Positions 50,793 through 61,701 of a DNA stretch of 64,000 nt are shown here, in pieces. Numbering within the stretch: position 1 is the first letter of the stretch; the number at the start of each line of letters is the position of its first letter. A program made the translations under genes and the position numbers. A model generated the notes under the pieces. That model saw only the letters and a list, made by a program, of their open reading frames with translations, did no database searches and had not been told where the DNA came from. This DNA comes from Pyropia yezoensis (Eukaryota; Rhodophyta; Bangiophyceae; Bangiales; Bangiaceae). The stretch spans positions 6,822,627 to 6,886,626 of the forward strand of contig CM020618.1 of the NCBI GenBank assembly GCA_009829735.1, written 5' to 3'.

Positions 50793-53700
50793 TTATTCTT
50801 CTTGTTCCGGGTCCGTTGCAGCCGAGCTCGACTCGTCCCGCAGACTCTGATCAGCTCCGTCCTTCTCGCCATCCTCCGAGTCCGACTCCAGGATCTTGCC
50901 AGCTCGGGCCATTGGAGTGCCTTCAATCCCGTTCCGCCGAGTGTAGGCGCAAACATTGGCAATGGGCAACCGGTTGGAGGGTTCCCAGGTATCATCAGCC
51001 GGCTTGAATCCAAACCAGCGTACTCGCAGGTACAGGCGTCCCTCCCTCCAGGCATGGTCTACAAACTTGACGTAGACATATTCTCGGCCTTCTTCTTGGG
51101 ATAACCAGGGTACTGCGGCACGCTTGCGCCGGGTCAGGTCCCGTTTGCTTGGCGGTGGAGTTGGAGTGACGAGGTCGCTGCTCACCCTGTACGGGGAGCC
51201 ATCCACGTCTAGAAGGAATGTCCAGCCGTCCGTTCTCGGGATTTCATATGGCCCGTCCGTCTTGGAGTCCAGCTTCCTCCGGGTCTTGCTGTGATTGTCC
51301 ACGAAAGCGCAGTCGCCACCACCCAGTTCCTTGTTCTTCTCCCGGACACCCTTGTTGTAGTCCCGCTTGTATCTCTCCTGGGTCTTCGCGATTGACTCCT
51401 TGACTCGTGGGAGCAGAAGCTTCAGTTGTTCCAGGAACTCGTCCCTTGCCTGGGGGCCCGACTTCACGGCAGGCTGGAGACCGTCCGGTATGCTTTCCAG
51501 GGAGAAGTTGGTCAGCCGCCTTGGGGTGACAAAATCTAGAACAGCGACCCCTGTTGTCCGGTGAACACGAGCGTTGTAGGCTAGCGTGAGGACGGCCAGG
51601 AGCTCGTCCCAGTCTTCTTGATGCTCCTCAACGTAGTGCCGAAGCATGTCCACCAGGGTCCGGTTGAATCGTTCCACCTGGCCATTCGTTTGCGGGTGAT
51701 ACGTCGTAGTAAACATGTTTTTGATACCCATCAGGTCACAGACTCCTTGGAAGAACAGGGATGCGAACTGGGGACCGTTGTCGGTTAAGACGGAGTCCAG
51801 AGGGCCATAGGCACCTAACCAGTACTCGCAGAAGGCCGACGTAACATCCAGGGCCGTGATGGTCCTTAGCGGGATTGCTCGGGTGAACTTGGAGAACCGG
51901 TCACAGATAATGAGCAGGTACATGTTGCCACTGGATGCTTCAGGAGGGACCCCAGGATGTCCATGCTTAAGCTTGCAAAGAGCTCCCCCGCAGGGAACAG
52001 GCGTAGCTTAGAAGTCTTCTTCCTCTGGGTCAACAGGTTCCTAGCACAGGAGACACAAGCCTCCAGAAGCTTGTGGACGTCACTTGCTATGGCTTTCCAG
52101 TAGTAGTGTCGCCGCATTGAAGCATACATCCTGTTGATGCCGGGGTGTCCGGTCTTGGGAGACGAGTGTTCCAGGCGGAGGATATCAGCTCGTAGACTTC
52201 GGGGTACGTAGACTTGAGTTGCCCCATCAAAGGGTGATACCCGTATCAGGAGTCCATCTGTTGACTCGGAGAAGCGACTATTCCGGTTCAGGTCCATCTA
52301 GTGGCGGAGCTCTAAGCAATGAGGATCCTTGAGCTGTGCCTCCAGCATCCGGTGTATGGTGACCAGCTGGCGGGCTTCAGGTGACTCGTATAAGGGAGCA
52401 TGCCAGCCACGGACTACATTCGAGAGGATGAAACAGGGTAAATCCTCCGGGATAGGGCCCGTATCGGCTGCAGGAGTCTCCAACCGGGACATGGTGTCGG
52501 CGCAGTGGAAAGGCCACCTTTTAGGCTGGCGTGGTCCGTCCGGATGAGAAACTGTTGTCCTTCTAGATAGGAGCGTAACAGGAAACAAGCCCAGACGACC
52601 GCCAAGCACTCGCGCTCCGTTTTGGAATAGTTCTCCTTGGCTGGAGTCAAGACGCGACTGTAGTAGCCTACCGGGAGGAAGTGCCCATTAGGTTGTTGCT
52701 GGAGTAAAGAGCACCCCACCTGGACGCCGCAGGCGTGAGTTTCTAGAACAAACTGGCCCTCCCGCTTGGGTAGCGCCAGTACTGGAGTCGTGGTCAGGCG
52801 CCTCTTGAGCTCCTCGAAGGCAGCTGTCTGCTCTTCTTCGAGCACCGGGAGATGTGCGGGGAGGTTCTTGCTGGTGAGCGTGGTCAACGGCAGGGCAATT
52901 AGGGCATAGTCCCGTACAACCCGGCGGTAGACGTTGCACATTTCCAGAAAGCTCTTAAGTTCCGTCTGGGTCTTAGGTTGCCGGGCTTGCCGAAGGGCCT
53001 TGAAATTTTTCTCGCTGACCCGGAGCTCCCCCAGATTAAGCACGTGCCCCAGGTACTCCACTTCCATCTGGAGCAGGTGGCACTTCACTGCCTTCAGGGT
53101 AAATACAGCCTTGGACAGGGGAGCCAGGACCTCTCGGAGGTGCTCTAGGTGTTCAGCCGGGGTCTTCGAGAAGATGATAATGTCGTGAAAGTAAACCAGA
53201 CATGTCCTCCATCTTAGTCCCGACAAGATGATGTCAATGGCTCTTCGGAAGGAATCCGGAGCATTGGTAAGGCCAAAAGGAAGATGCTTGCACCGGAATA
53301 GCCCCATACGGCACGTGGAAGTAGTCTTGTCCTTGTCCTCATCAGCCAGAGGATTCTGCCAGTAACCCGCAGTACAATCCAGTGTTGAGAAAAGCGTGGC
53401 ATCCATAACCAAGGAAGTCGATGCAATCATCCATCCGGGGTATCGGGTATACATCCTTGACCGTCATCTCGTTCAGGCCCCTGTAGTCGACGCAGAAACG
53501 GAAGTGACCGCCAGGTTTCGGGACGACTACCACCGGGAAGGCCCACTCGCCATCGAAGGGCTCGATGACATCCATCTTGAGCATCTTTTTAGCCTGCTTC
53601 TCATTCTCATACGGGCGATATGGTCCAGCCCGATACGGTTGCAGGTGCATTGGCTTGGCATCCGGCTTGAGTTCAATCCGGTGTAGGGTGGCGTCCATCT

Positions 53701-54665
53701 TGCCCAGCTCTCCAGACCACAGGTGCCGATATTCCTGGAGAAGTATCTCCAGTGCCTCCTTCAGGTCGGGAGGGACATTCTCTTGGTTGACATTCGGCAT
53801 CCTGGGTGGTGCTTGATCGGGTTTCGGGGTAACGCCGCCATCCTGCGCTTGTTCTGGAGGTACGCCTAGGGCGGTTAGGTTGGATGCCAGTTCTTTTTGC
53901 AGGTTCAAGAGGTCCTCCTTGCTCATGGCACGGGCGAACCCTCGGTAAGGTTCTGCTGTTCCAACTCGAGTGCCCTTGGCGAGAGTTTTCGGCTTCCGGC
54001 TCACGTTGACGATTAGCACCGAGAATGGGGTGTGCCTCTCCACCTTCTTATGATGTCCTTGGGCCAAGTATAACCGGCGTTTCGCCAAAAATTCCTAACG
54101 TCCGTAGATCAGGCATTGACCCCTAGTCCGGGTGGTCACTTGAACCTTGCTCCCCGAACGAGGAGGGAAGAGCACCGGTTTGAAGAGAATCAAGGTAGAG
54201 GGTGGGATGCGGACCTTCTTGTTCTTGACTACACGAGCTTTGGCGTCCAGATGCTCCAGCACCCGCGGCACAAACCCATGGTTGAACTGCACCTTTCCTT
54301 CTCCTGGCAGCATACTCTTGACATGCTGCTTCTGTAAGTCCCGGCCTAGGATGAGGGGGACTGAGAGGGTCTTGAATACTAGAACGGGGAAAAAGCATTG
54401 GTTCATTGTTGGCAAAGATAGCGACAGGAAGGCGGCCAAGCGGTCCTAAGGTTTGACCCGAAGCGTCTACAATCCGGGTCTTGGTAGAGGCCCTCCAGGC
54501 TTGTCGACGCCAGCCCGGAGGTAACAGGTTCTCAGCGATGACGCTTGGTCCGGCTCCCGTGTCAACCACCGGAGTCACAGCTTGGAGGACGCTATCACCC
54601 ACACGAATACGAGCATTAATCTTGAGGTTGTCCTTAAGCAGGAAGAGCGAGGTTCCCTTAACCAA
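50793..54665 (-). pseudogene. E3a pol remnant: protease, RT, RNase H, integrase, chromodomain
   Basis: Several frames together give a full pol order: protease (VVDTGAGPSVIAENLLPPGW), a frameshift at about 54430, VPLILGRDLQKQH, a stop TAG then LAKRRLYLAQGH, RT (FRFCVDYRGLNEMTVKD), a frameshift inside the DCIDFLG/VMDATLFSTLDC region near 53400, then LTNAPDSFRRAID. The catalytic motif reads YFHDIIIFS, with His for the first Asp of YLDD. Later parts: RNase H, zinc head (H...H, CVSCARN), DDE core (DNGPQFAS, NGQVERFNR) and a chromodomain (YLRVRWFGFKPADDTWEP). Non-functional. The segment from 52367 onward is repeated in the right-hand inverted arm. Confidence 0.9.
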
Positions 54666-54793
54666 ACAGGGTGTCCAGGCGGCTACCAGTTGAGCAGGTA
54701 ACTGCCGTCCTTTCTCCCGGCACGCAAGGGGAGAACGGGTAGAAGTACCCTGCCGTCGGATATTCGGGAAGACACTTGGGAAGAGCTCCTGCC

Positions 54794-56555
54794 CTACTCG
54801 TTTCCCGGGTCCGAGAAGTCCTTGGAGGTCCCGGTCTCCAGGTCAAATTCCGTCGGGGCTTACTTGATCAGAGCCTCAGTAATGCTCTGCAAGGTTGTCA
54901 CCCGGACCGCGTGTACCTGTGCCTTGTCCGTCTTGGAGGGTGCTCGCCGGTCAGCCCAGTTGACTGCCTTCGCAAACACCAGTCCTTGGCGCTTGAGCTT
55001 CTCCTGGAGATCCTTGGGGATGGTCGGGCACTGGTAGAACATGTGGTCCTCCTTCTGGCACAGCCAACTAGACCGGAACCGCTGGTTCTTTACTTGCTGA
55101 GGGGCGACCAAGGAAGGTTGCTCCTCGGAGACAAAGCCGCCCCATTCGTCACCTGACACCACGGGTGAGGTCTCGCCAACGGTCAGTACATGTACTGGAT
55201 TATGACCTCTCTTGTACTTGTCGGGTCCGGGACGAACTCGCGACAACGGCTTGGGAGTCAAGACCATGGGATCCTGGAGACCCTTGGCTTGCTGGTACTT
55301 GCCTTGGGTGTAGGCCATCAGCTGCTGGAAGGCATGTTATTGCTTTTCCTGGTTGTAGCTCTCAGCATCCACTTGAAGATATTCTGGAAGCTCTTCCAAG
55401 AAGATCATCTTAAGCCTGTCCTCAGCGTAAACGTTGCCACAAGCCTCGCTTATCTCCCGGACACGGCGGGCGAAGGCCTCTGGAGTTTGTTGTCGTTCCA
55501 TGATAGCCCGGCTCAACTTGCCCACTGCCTTGCGCAGGGAGTCCGCGTCCGCGTAGTTGGACAGGAGCCAGTTGACCGCTTCCGGATAGCTCCCAACGGT
55601 ACGCCCGACGATGTGTCCGGCTGAGTCTGGTAGAACCTGTGCGAGGCGCTGTTCCGCTTTTCCGGTCATGAAGTTAACCAGGAGGTAGAGTGCCTTGCCC
55701 TCCGACACGTCATTTCCGTTACATGCCTTGACGAACCGGCGCAGGAAGGCGAAGATAAGCGCCGGCTTCTTCCCAGAAAACTTAGGATGTCCCCCGAAAC
55801 TCGGCTGCATGCGCCGGTTCAGGGATGCCATCTTCTTGGCCATCTTCCGGGTGTAACCTTGGTCTTGGTTCTCCAGCCGGTAGTTGCCCCAATACGTAAC
55901 CTTGTTCAGGGTGGTGTCCCCCACTTGATGGGCAGCAAAGTCAAAACTCGACTAGCCTGCGCCGGGTGGGACCGGGGGATGCGTCCCAGTCGTATCCCTC
56001 CTCAGAGCTGTAGGAACTGGTCTCGCTGGTGCTAGATCGACGACGACGACGACGCCGCCTCCCGCTGCTCTGGTTACCGGCCTTGGAGCTCCCCGCCCCA
56101 TAGGATGCCAGGGGCGGAAAGGTTTGGCCGGTGCCAGGAGTCGAGGTCTCAGAGGGACCCGTAGAATCAGTCACAGCGGTGCCACTGGCACTGCTGGCGC
56201 CCACAGGAAGCGGTGTGTACACCCAGCTGCCATGCGTAGGCCCAGGAGTAAACACACCAGGGGGTATCCCTGGAAGCTCAGGAGTACAACCGACAGGAGG
56301 GAGTCGTCTGCTTCGCGCGGACTCGATCGCCGTTGACCACGGGGTGGCTCCCGCAGGAGGGACAGCCGAAGGAACGGGAGCAGGAGGTACTTGGCCGCCT
56401 GTGGACTCCAGTCCGCTACCGGGTGTCACGCCCAGGTTTGCTTCGCCCGTAGGGAGAACGCCAGGCTGGTCACCGTCCCCCGCGGTGACCAGGGATGCGT
56501 CAAGGGACGCGGGGTCTACCCCTTCGGGCACCGTCGTGCCAGGCAGGGTAGCCAT
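54794..56555 (-). pseudogene. E3a gag, frameshifted, with an extra stop not in its twin
   Basis: ATG at 56555 (MATLPGTTVPEGVDP), Pro/Thr-rich head, an Arg cluster (GRRRRRRRRSSTS) and a Ser/acid segment, then a frame change at about 55941 at a TTTT run. It continues VGDTTLNKVTYWGNY, FSGKKPALIFAFLRRFVKACNG, YPEAVNWLLSNYADADSLRK and RQQTPEAFARRVREISEAC. An in-frame TAA lies at 55337. A degenerate knuckle (SSWLCQKEDHMFYQC, first Cys replaced by Ser) follows. TAA at 54860-54862 ends it early; the twin has GAA there and continues to a natural stop. Confidence 0.87.
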
Positions 56556-56744
56556 GTTGGTCTCTTGACAGCCACAGTCCAGCTGCCTGCGTTTCCAAAG
56601 ATCGCCAGACCACAAGAGAGGGGTTGGGGAGCCAGGAATGGGATTCCCGTGAACGGGTGCAAATAATTCCCAAACCACAGAAAAGAACAGAACAAAAACA
56701 ACCCAACCGCTGCTCCCAAATGTCTCTTCTCAAACACTCCAATT

Positions 56745-56760
56745 CCTTGCTGCTCCACCA
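56745..56760 (-). other. E3a primer-binding site
   Basis: TGGTGGAGCAGCAAGG on the minus strand, four bases from the LTR; same start as the E1 and E2 sites. Confidence 0.7.
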
Positions 56761-56764
56761 AATA

Positions 56765-57335
56765 TGTGGTACAAAACTCGATCCTCTCACACACGTGTCT
56801 ATATCCCTCGGGGGAGAGGGACAGGAAACAGAGAAAGGGGAACTACGAGAGTGGTATGCCTGTTGCCTCACGTGCCTGCTCGCAGAGCCAACAGATACGC
56901 ACGGTAGTGCACACGGGAAAGAGAAAAGCAAGCGCGCAGCTGTCCTTTTCCGGAGGGCGCGGGCCATGGGCGCCTCGCTGTCCCTCTTGGCGTTCATCTG
57001 GAGGACCCTCGGCACGTTGGCCAGGTAGCCCCCCCCTACTCCCGAGTGGCCCGGACCCGAGTCTAACCTCGTCAGGTCGGGGGCCACTATCACTACGAAT
57101 TCTATTCTCCCTCACTAATGTCACACTCAAATTCTCTCAAATCAAGTCCCTCACAAATATGCAAAAACCCATCAGAAATCCCTCTCCCACGTGTGGGTAG
57201 CGTAGTCCACCGCATCCCAGTGCCGAGCACGGGCCACGGCCGCCAGCCATCCTTACACGGCGGGCGTGTTCTGGCACCTGGTGCCCCCTAGTCGCCATCC
57301 CGGGTCGGCGTCATATCGGGGCCGGGGATGCTACA
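56765..57335 (-). repeat. E3a 5' LTR
   Basis: 571 bp (plus-strand TGTGGTA...GATGCTACA). Its outer end directly joins gag-like sequence of an E2-related element. Confidence 0.92.
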
Positions 57336-58981
57336 GTGGCTTCCCGCAATCGGGGAGTACCGTGTTGTCCGTACATGCGAGACGCGACGTCCCGCGCACT
57401 CGCTTACCTGGAAATGAGTCCCCGCACTGGCAATGTCCCCGACCGTACCTTGATCATCAATCACCGGCGTATCTGGTAGCAACTGGTAGCCCTGTTGGCC
57501 GACCAGGGGCTCCTCCTCACCCGTGGATGCGTACTTGGTCGTCACCAGTACTGCTGCGCCCTTTTGTTCCACCTTGCGTCGGTACCGGGGTGGGACTGAG
57601 ATTGCTCCCCTCCCCCTTGGGCTTCGGGGCTAAGGCGCACTCGGAGTGAAGCATCCAGTAGGCGTCCCCCAGCGACCTGCATATGTGCATCAGTCGACTG
57701 AAGTTCATCTGAGCCGTATTGGCTCCCCGTGCGGATATCCGACCGTAGTGAGATACTCCTCCGTGCCGGATGGCCCGTTATTCCCCTTCCCAGGGGAGTT
57801 TCCCCAGCTCGTAGTCGAGCTCTTGGATCCGGCGTCCAAACATCTCCTCATCCTCCCAGGACTGGGCTGCGGCGGTGCGAAGCGCCCGGTAGTGGTCTTC
57901 GCACTTGTCCTCACTGAGGGAGCTGCACAGCAGCTCTTTCAGACTGCCACGGTAATCCGGCTGCGACCCTGCGACCCTCATTTCCGGCATCGGGGATGCC
58001 AGAAAGAGGTTGCCTCGTACCTGGTCATCATCAAAGAACGGGAGGATCTCCAAGGCTAACCCCTCGTTATCGAGTGCCTTGTCTGCGACTGCCTCAAAGC
58101 TGGTCAGGAAGCCAATGACTGCCAGCGGACGTCCGTTAGGGACTCCGTACATCGGAAACCCCTTCATCAGGATCAGCATGTAGCTGACCACTCGATGAGA
58201 CGGGTCACGAATCGATTCCGATACGATAGTGGAACGGTCTCCCAAACGGTACAGTTCTGGAGTCAGTACCGACCGGAAGACGTCGCTGACGATCTCCGTG
58301 TCAGCGTCCTGGGTATCCAGTCGCTTGGCCAGTTGGTGAGTGAACTCATCGGACTCCATCCGCTTCAGTAAGCTCGCAGTAACCTGTGCAGTTATGGCCT
58401 GTACCAGTGAAGCTGGTTCTTTCGGCGTAGGAGCCTCGGGTTCCCGAGTTAGTTGGCTTGCTCCGTCGCGGGGGTGCTGGGACAGGGTACCCCCCCTCCC
58501 CTGGCCGACTTTGCTCCGGCGTAAGTATCCGATGGGCACTATCCGCGGAGTCCGCTCCGGGTACTCCGAGCGTAGCGTTCCGCGAGGCTCCGTTCCAACT
58601 CGGCTGACGAGTCGGATCCATGACTCGCCGTATCCGGGGGTTGTCCGGGAGTCGCTGTGCGGGGGTCCACCCCGGAAGACTCCGACATTGTCCGGCCGGT
58701 TCAAGCCATACCGGTGTAAGAGGAATACGACGGGGAACCGTCGTGTGGCGCGTTGACATCGGCACTGCCATTGCGTCTTCCGTACGTTCTTGACGGGCGT
58801 CGAGTCCGAAAATCCTAGCCTCGGTGCAGGCCAATGATGCCATTAGGGAATCCCCTGGTGAAGGTGGTGGCGGAGAGAGCTCCGCCAAAGACGGTTGAGG
58901 CGGGCCCCCTCCTCCTGCTTTCCGAGCCGCGTCAATCGTCGATCCGGCACCGGAAAGCATCGGCGTCTCAATGTCGAGCAA
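57336..58981 (-). pseudogene. E4: diverged E2-like gag fragment
   Basis: On the minus strand, starting near 58980, LDIETPMLSGAGST matches the E2 gag region NIETPMLSGAGST. It then follows E2 gag closely (SPPPPSPGDSLMASLA, ERTEDAMAVPMSTRHTT, VTASLLKRMESDEFTHQLAKR, RPLAVIGFLTSFEAVADKAL, SWEDEEMFGRRIQELDYELG, GEEEPLVGQQGYQLLPDTPV) up to RTTRYSPIAGSH, where the E3a LTR begins. Several frameshifts break it. Both ends are cut by E3-type LTR sequence, so it is a relic of an older, E2-related element that served as target for E3. Confidence 0.85.
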
Positions 58982-59031
58982 TGTAACCTCCCTGGTCCTG
59001 ACTTGGCGTCGACCCGGGACCGCGACCAAGG
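58982..59031 (+). repeat. 50-bp stub of an E3-type LTR
   Basis: TGTAACCTCCCTGG...CGACCCGGGACCGCGACCAAGG matches the outer 50 bp of the E3 LTR, and is closer to the 37011-37580 version than to the adjacent complete LTR. A second, full LTR starts immediately after it at 59032, so two LTR beginnings lie head-to-tail. Confidence 0.75.
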
Positions 59032-59602
59032 TGTAGCATCCCTGGCCCCGATATGACGCCGACCCGGGATGGCGACTAGGGGGCACCAGGTGCCAGAACA
59101 CGCCCGCCGTGTAAGGATGGCTGGCGGCCGTGGCCCGTGCTCGGCACTGGGATGCGGTGGACTACGCTACCCACACGTGGGAGAGGGATTTCTGATGGGT
59201 TTTTGCATATTTGTGAGGGACTTGATTTGAGAGAATTTGAGTGTGACATTAGTGAGGGAGAATAGAATTCGTAGTGATAGTGGCCCCCGACCTGACGAGG
59301 TTAGACTCGGGTCCGGGCCACTCGGGAGTAGGGGGGGGCTACCTGGCCAACGTGCCGAGGGTCCTCCAGATGAACGCCAAGAGGGACAGCGAGGCGCCCA
59401 TGGCCCGCGCCCTCCGGAAAAGGACAGCTGCGCGCTTGCTTTTCTCTTTCCCGTGTGCACAACCGTGCGTATCTGTTGGCTCTGCGAGCAGGCACGTGAG
59501 GCAACAGGCATACCACTCTCGTAGTTCCCCTTTCTCTGTTTCCTGTCCCTCTCCCCCGAGGGATATAGACACGTGTGTGAGAGGATCGAGTTTTGTACCA
59601 CA
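59032..59602 (+). repeat. E3b 5' LTR
   Basis: 571 bp, reverse complement of 56765-57335 with one difference noted (59461 against 56906). In this orientation it begins TGTAGCATCCC and ends TTTTGTACCACA. The primer-binding site TGGTGGAGCAGCAAGG follows at 59607-59622. Confidence 0.92.
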
Positions 59603-59811
59603 TATTTGGTGGAGCAGCAAGGAATTGGAGTGTTTGAGAAGAGACATTTGGGAGCAGCGGTTGGGTTGTTTTTGTTCTGTTCTTTTCTGTGGTTTGGGAA
59701 TTATTTGCACCCGTTCACGGGAATCCCATTCCTGGCTCCCCAACCCCTCTCTTGTGGTCTGGCGATCTTTGGAAACGCAGGCAGCTGGACTGTGGCTGTC
59801 AAGAGACCAAC

Positions 59812-61573
59812 ATGGCTACCCTGCCTGGCACGACGGTGCCCGAAGGGGTAGACCCCGCGTCCCTTGACGCATCCCTGGTCACCGCGGGGGACGGTGACCA
59901 GCCTGGCGTTCTCCCTACGGGCGAAGCAAACCTGGGCGTGACACCCGGTAGCGGACTGGAGTCCACAGGCGGCCAAGTACCTCCTGCTCCCGTTCCTTCG
60001 GCTGTCCCTCCTGCGGGAGCCACCCCGTGGTCAACGGCGATCGAGTCCGCGCGAAGCAGACGACTCCCTCCTGTCGGTTGTACTCCTGAGCTTCCAGGGA
60101 TACCCCCTGGTGTGTTTACTCCTGGGCCTACGCATGGCAGCTGGGTGTACACACCGCTTCCTGTGGGCGCCAGCAGTGCCAGTGGCACCGCTGTGACTGA
60201 TTCTACGGGTCCCTCTGAGACCTCGACTCCTGGCACCGGCCAAACCTTTCCGCCCCTGGCATCCTATGGGGCGGGGAGCTCCAAGGCCGGTAACCAGAGC
60301 AGCGGGAGGCGGCGTCGTCGTCGTCGTCGATCTAGCACCAGCGAGACCAGTTCCTACAGCTCTGAGGAGGGATACGACTGGGACGCATCCCCCGGTCCCA
60401 CCCGGCGCAGGCTAGTCGAGTTTTGACTTTGCTGCCCATCAAGTGGGGGACACCACCCTGAACAAGGTTACGTATTGGGGCAACTACCGGCTGGAGAACC
60501 AAGACCAAGGTTACACCCGGAAGATGGCCAAGAAGATGGCATCCCTGAACCGGCGCATGCAGCCGAGTTTCGGGGGACATCCTAAGTTTTCTGGGAAGAA
60601 GCCGGCGCTTATCTTCGCCTTCCTGCGCCGGTTCGTCAAGGCATGTAACGGAAATGACGTGTCGGAGGGCAAGGCACTCTACCTCCTGGTTAACTTCATG
60701 ACCGGAAAAGCGGAACAGCGCCTCGCACAGGTTCTACCAGACTCAGCCGGACACATCGTCGGGCGTACCGTTGGGAGCTATCCGGAAGCGGTCAACTGGC
60801 TCCTGTCCAACTACGCGGACGCGGACTCCCTGCGCAAGGCAGTGGGCAAGTTGAGCCGGGCTATCATGGAACGACAACAAACTCCAGAGGCCTTCGCCCG
60901 CCGTGTCCGGGAGATAAGCGAGGCTTGTGGCAACGTTTACGCTGAGGACAGGCTTAAGATGATCTTCTTGGAAGAGCTTCCAGAATATCTTCAAGTGGAT
61001 GCTGAGAGCTACAACCAGGAAAAGCAATAACATGCCTTCCAGCAGCTGATGGCCTACACCCAAGGCAAGTACCAGCAAGCCAAGGGTCTCCAGGATCCCA
61101 TGGTCTTGACTCCCAAGCCGTTGTCGCGAGTTCGTCCCGGACCCGACAAGTACAAGAGAGGTCATAATCCAGTACATGTACTGACCGTTGGCGAGACCTC
61201 ACCCGTGGTGTCAGGTGACGAATGGGGCGGCTTTGTCTCCGAGGAGCAACCTTCCTTGGTCGCCCCTCAGCAAGTAAAGAACCAGCGGTTCCGGTCTAGT
61301 TGGCTGTGCCAGAAGGAGGACCACATGTTCTACCAGTGCCCGACCATCCCCAAGGATCTCCAGGAGAAGCTCAAGCGCCAAGGACTGGTGTTTGCGAAGG
61401 CAGTCAACTGGGCTGACCGGCGAGCACCCTCCAAGACGGACAAGGCACAGGTACACGCGGTCCGGGTGACAACCTTGCAGAGCATTACTGAGGCTCTGAT
61501 CAAGGAAGCCCCGACGGAATTTGACCTGGAGACCGAGACCTCCAAGGACTTCTCGGACCCGGGAAACGAGTAG
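59812..61573 (+). pseudogene. E3b gag, frameshifted
   Basis: Same protein as the E3a gag from ATG 59812, with the same frame change at about 60426 and the same TAA at about 61028. Unlike E3a it has GAA at 61505, so the last segment (ITEALIKEAPTEFDLETE) continues to the stop at 61571-61573. It is therefore the less damaged of the two at this point. Capsid-like region about 60440-61000; degenerate zinc knuckle near 61300. Confidence 0.87.
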
Positions 61574-61701
61574 GGCAGGAGCTCTTCCCAAGTGTCTTCC
61601 CGAATATCCGACGGCAGGGTACTTCTACCCGTTCTCCCCTTGCGTGCCGGGAGAAAGGACGGCAGTTACCTGCTCAACTGGTAGCCGCCTGGACACCCTG
61701 T

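Larger units (their letters stand above)
37011..57335 (-). mobile_element. E3a: Ty3/gypsy chromovirus, minus orientation, split by E2
   Basis: Outer LTRs 37011-37580 and 56765-57335 (TGTGGTA...GCTAC[A/G]). Inside, right to left: primer-binding site, gag, pol with chromodomain, then an antisense ORF next to the left LTR. The 10,749-bp E2 plus its 5-bp duplication is inserted in the antisense ORF. Without it the element is about 9.57 kb. The two LTRs differ by something like 10 percent by eye and pol has several frameshifts, so this is an old, dead copy. Flanking pentamers (ACAAC, GTGGC) do not match, so the two LTRs may not be an original pair. Confidence 0.88.
52367..57335. repeat. left arm of a 4969-bp inverted repeat
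   Basis: Position x in this arm pairs with 116367-x in 59032-64000. The lengths agree exactly with no indel, and I noticed only three substitutions (54831, 54862, 56906). The arm runs from inside RNase H/RT of E3a to the outer end of its 5' LTR. The repeat may continue beyond the window. Confidence 0.93.
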
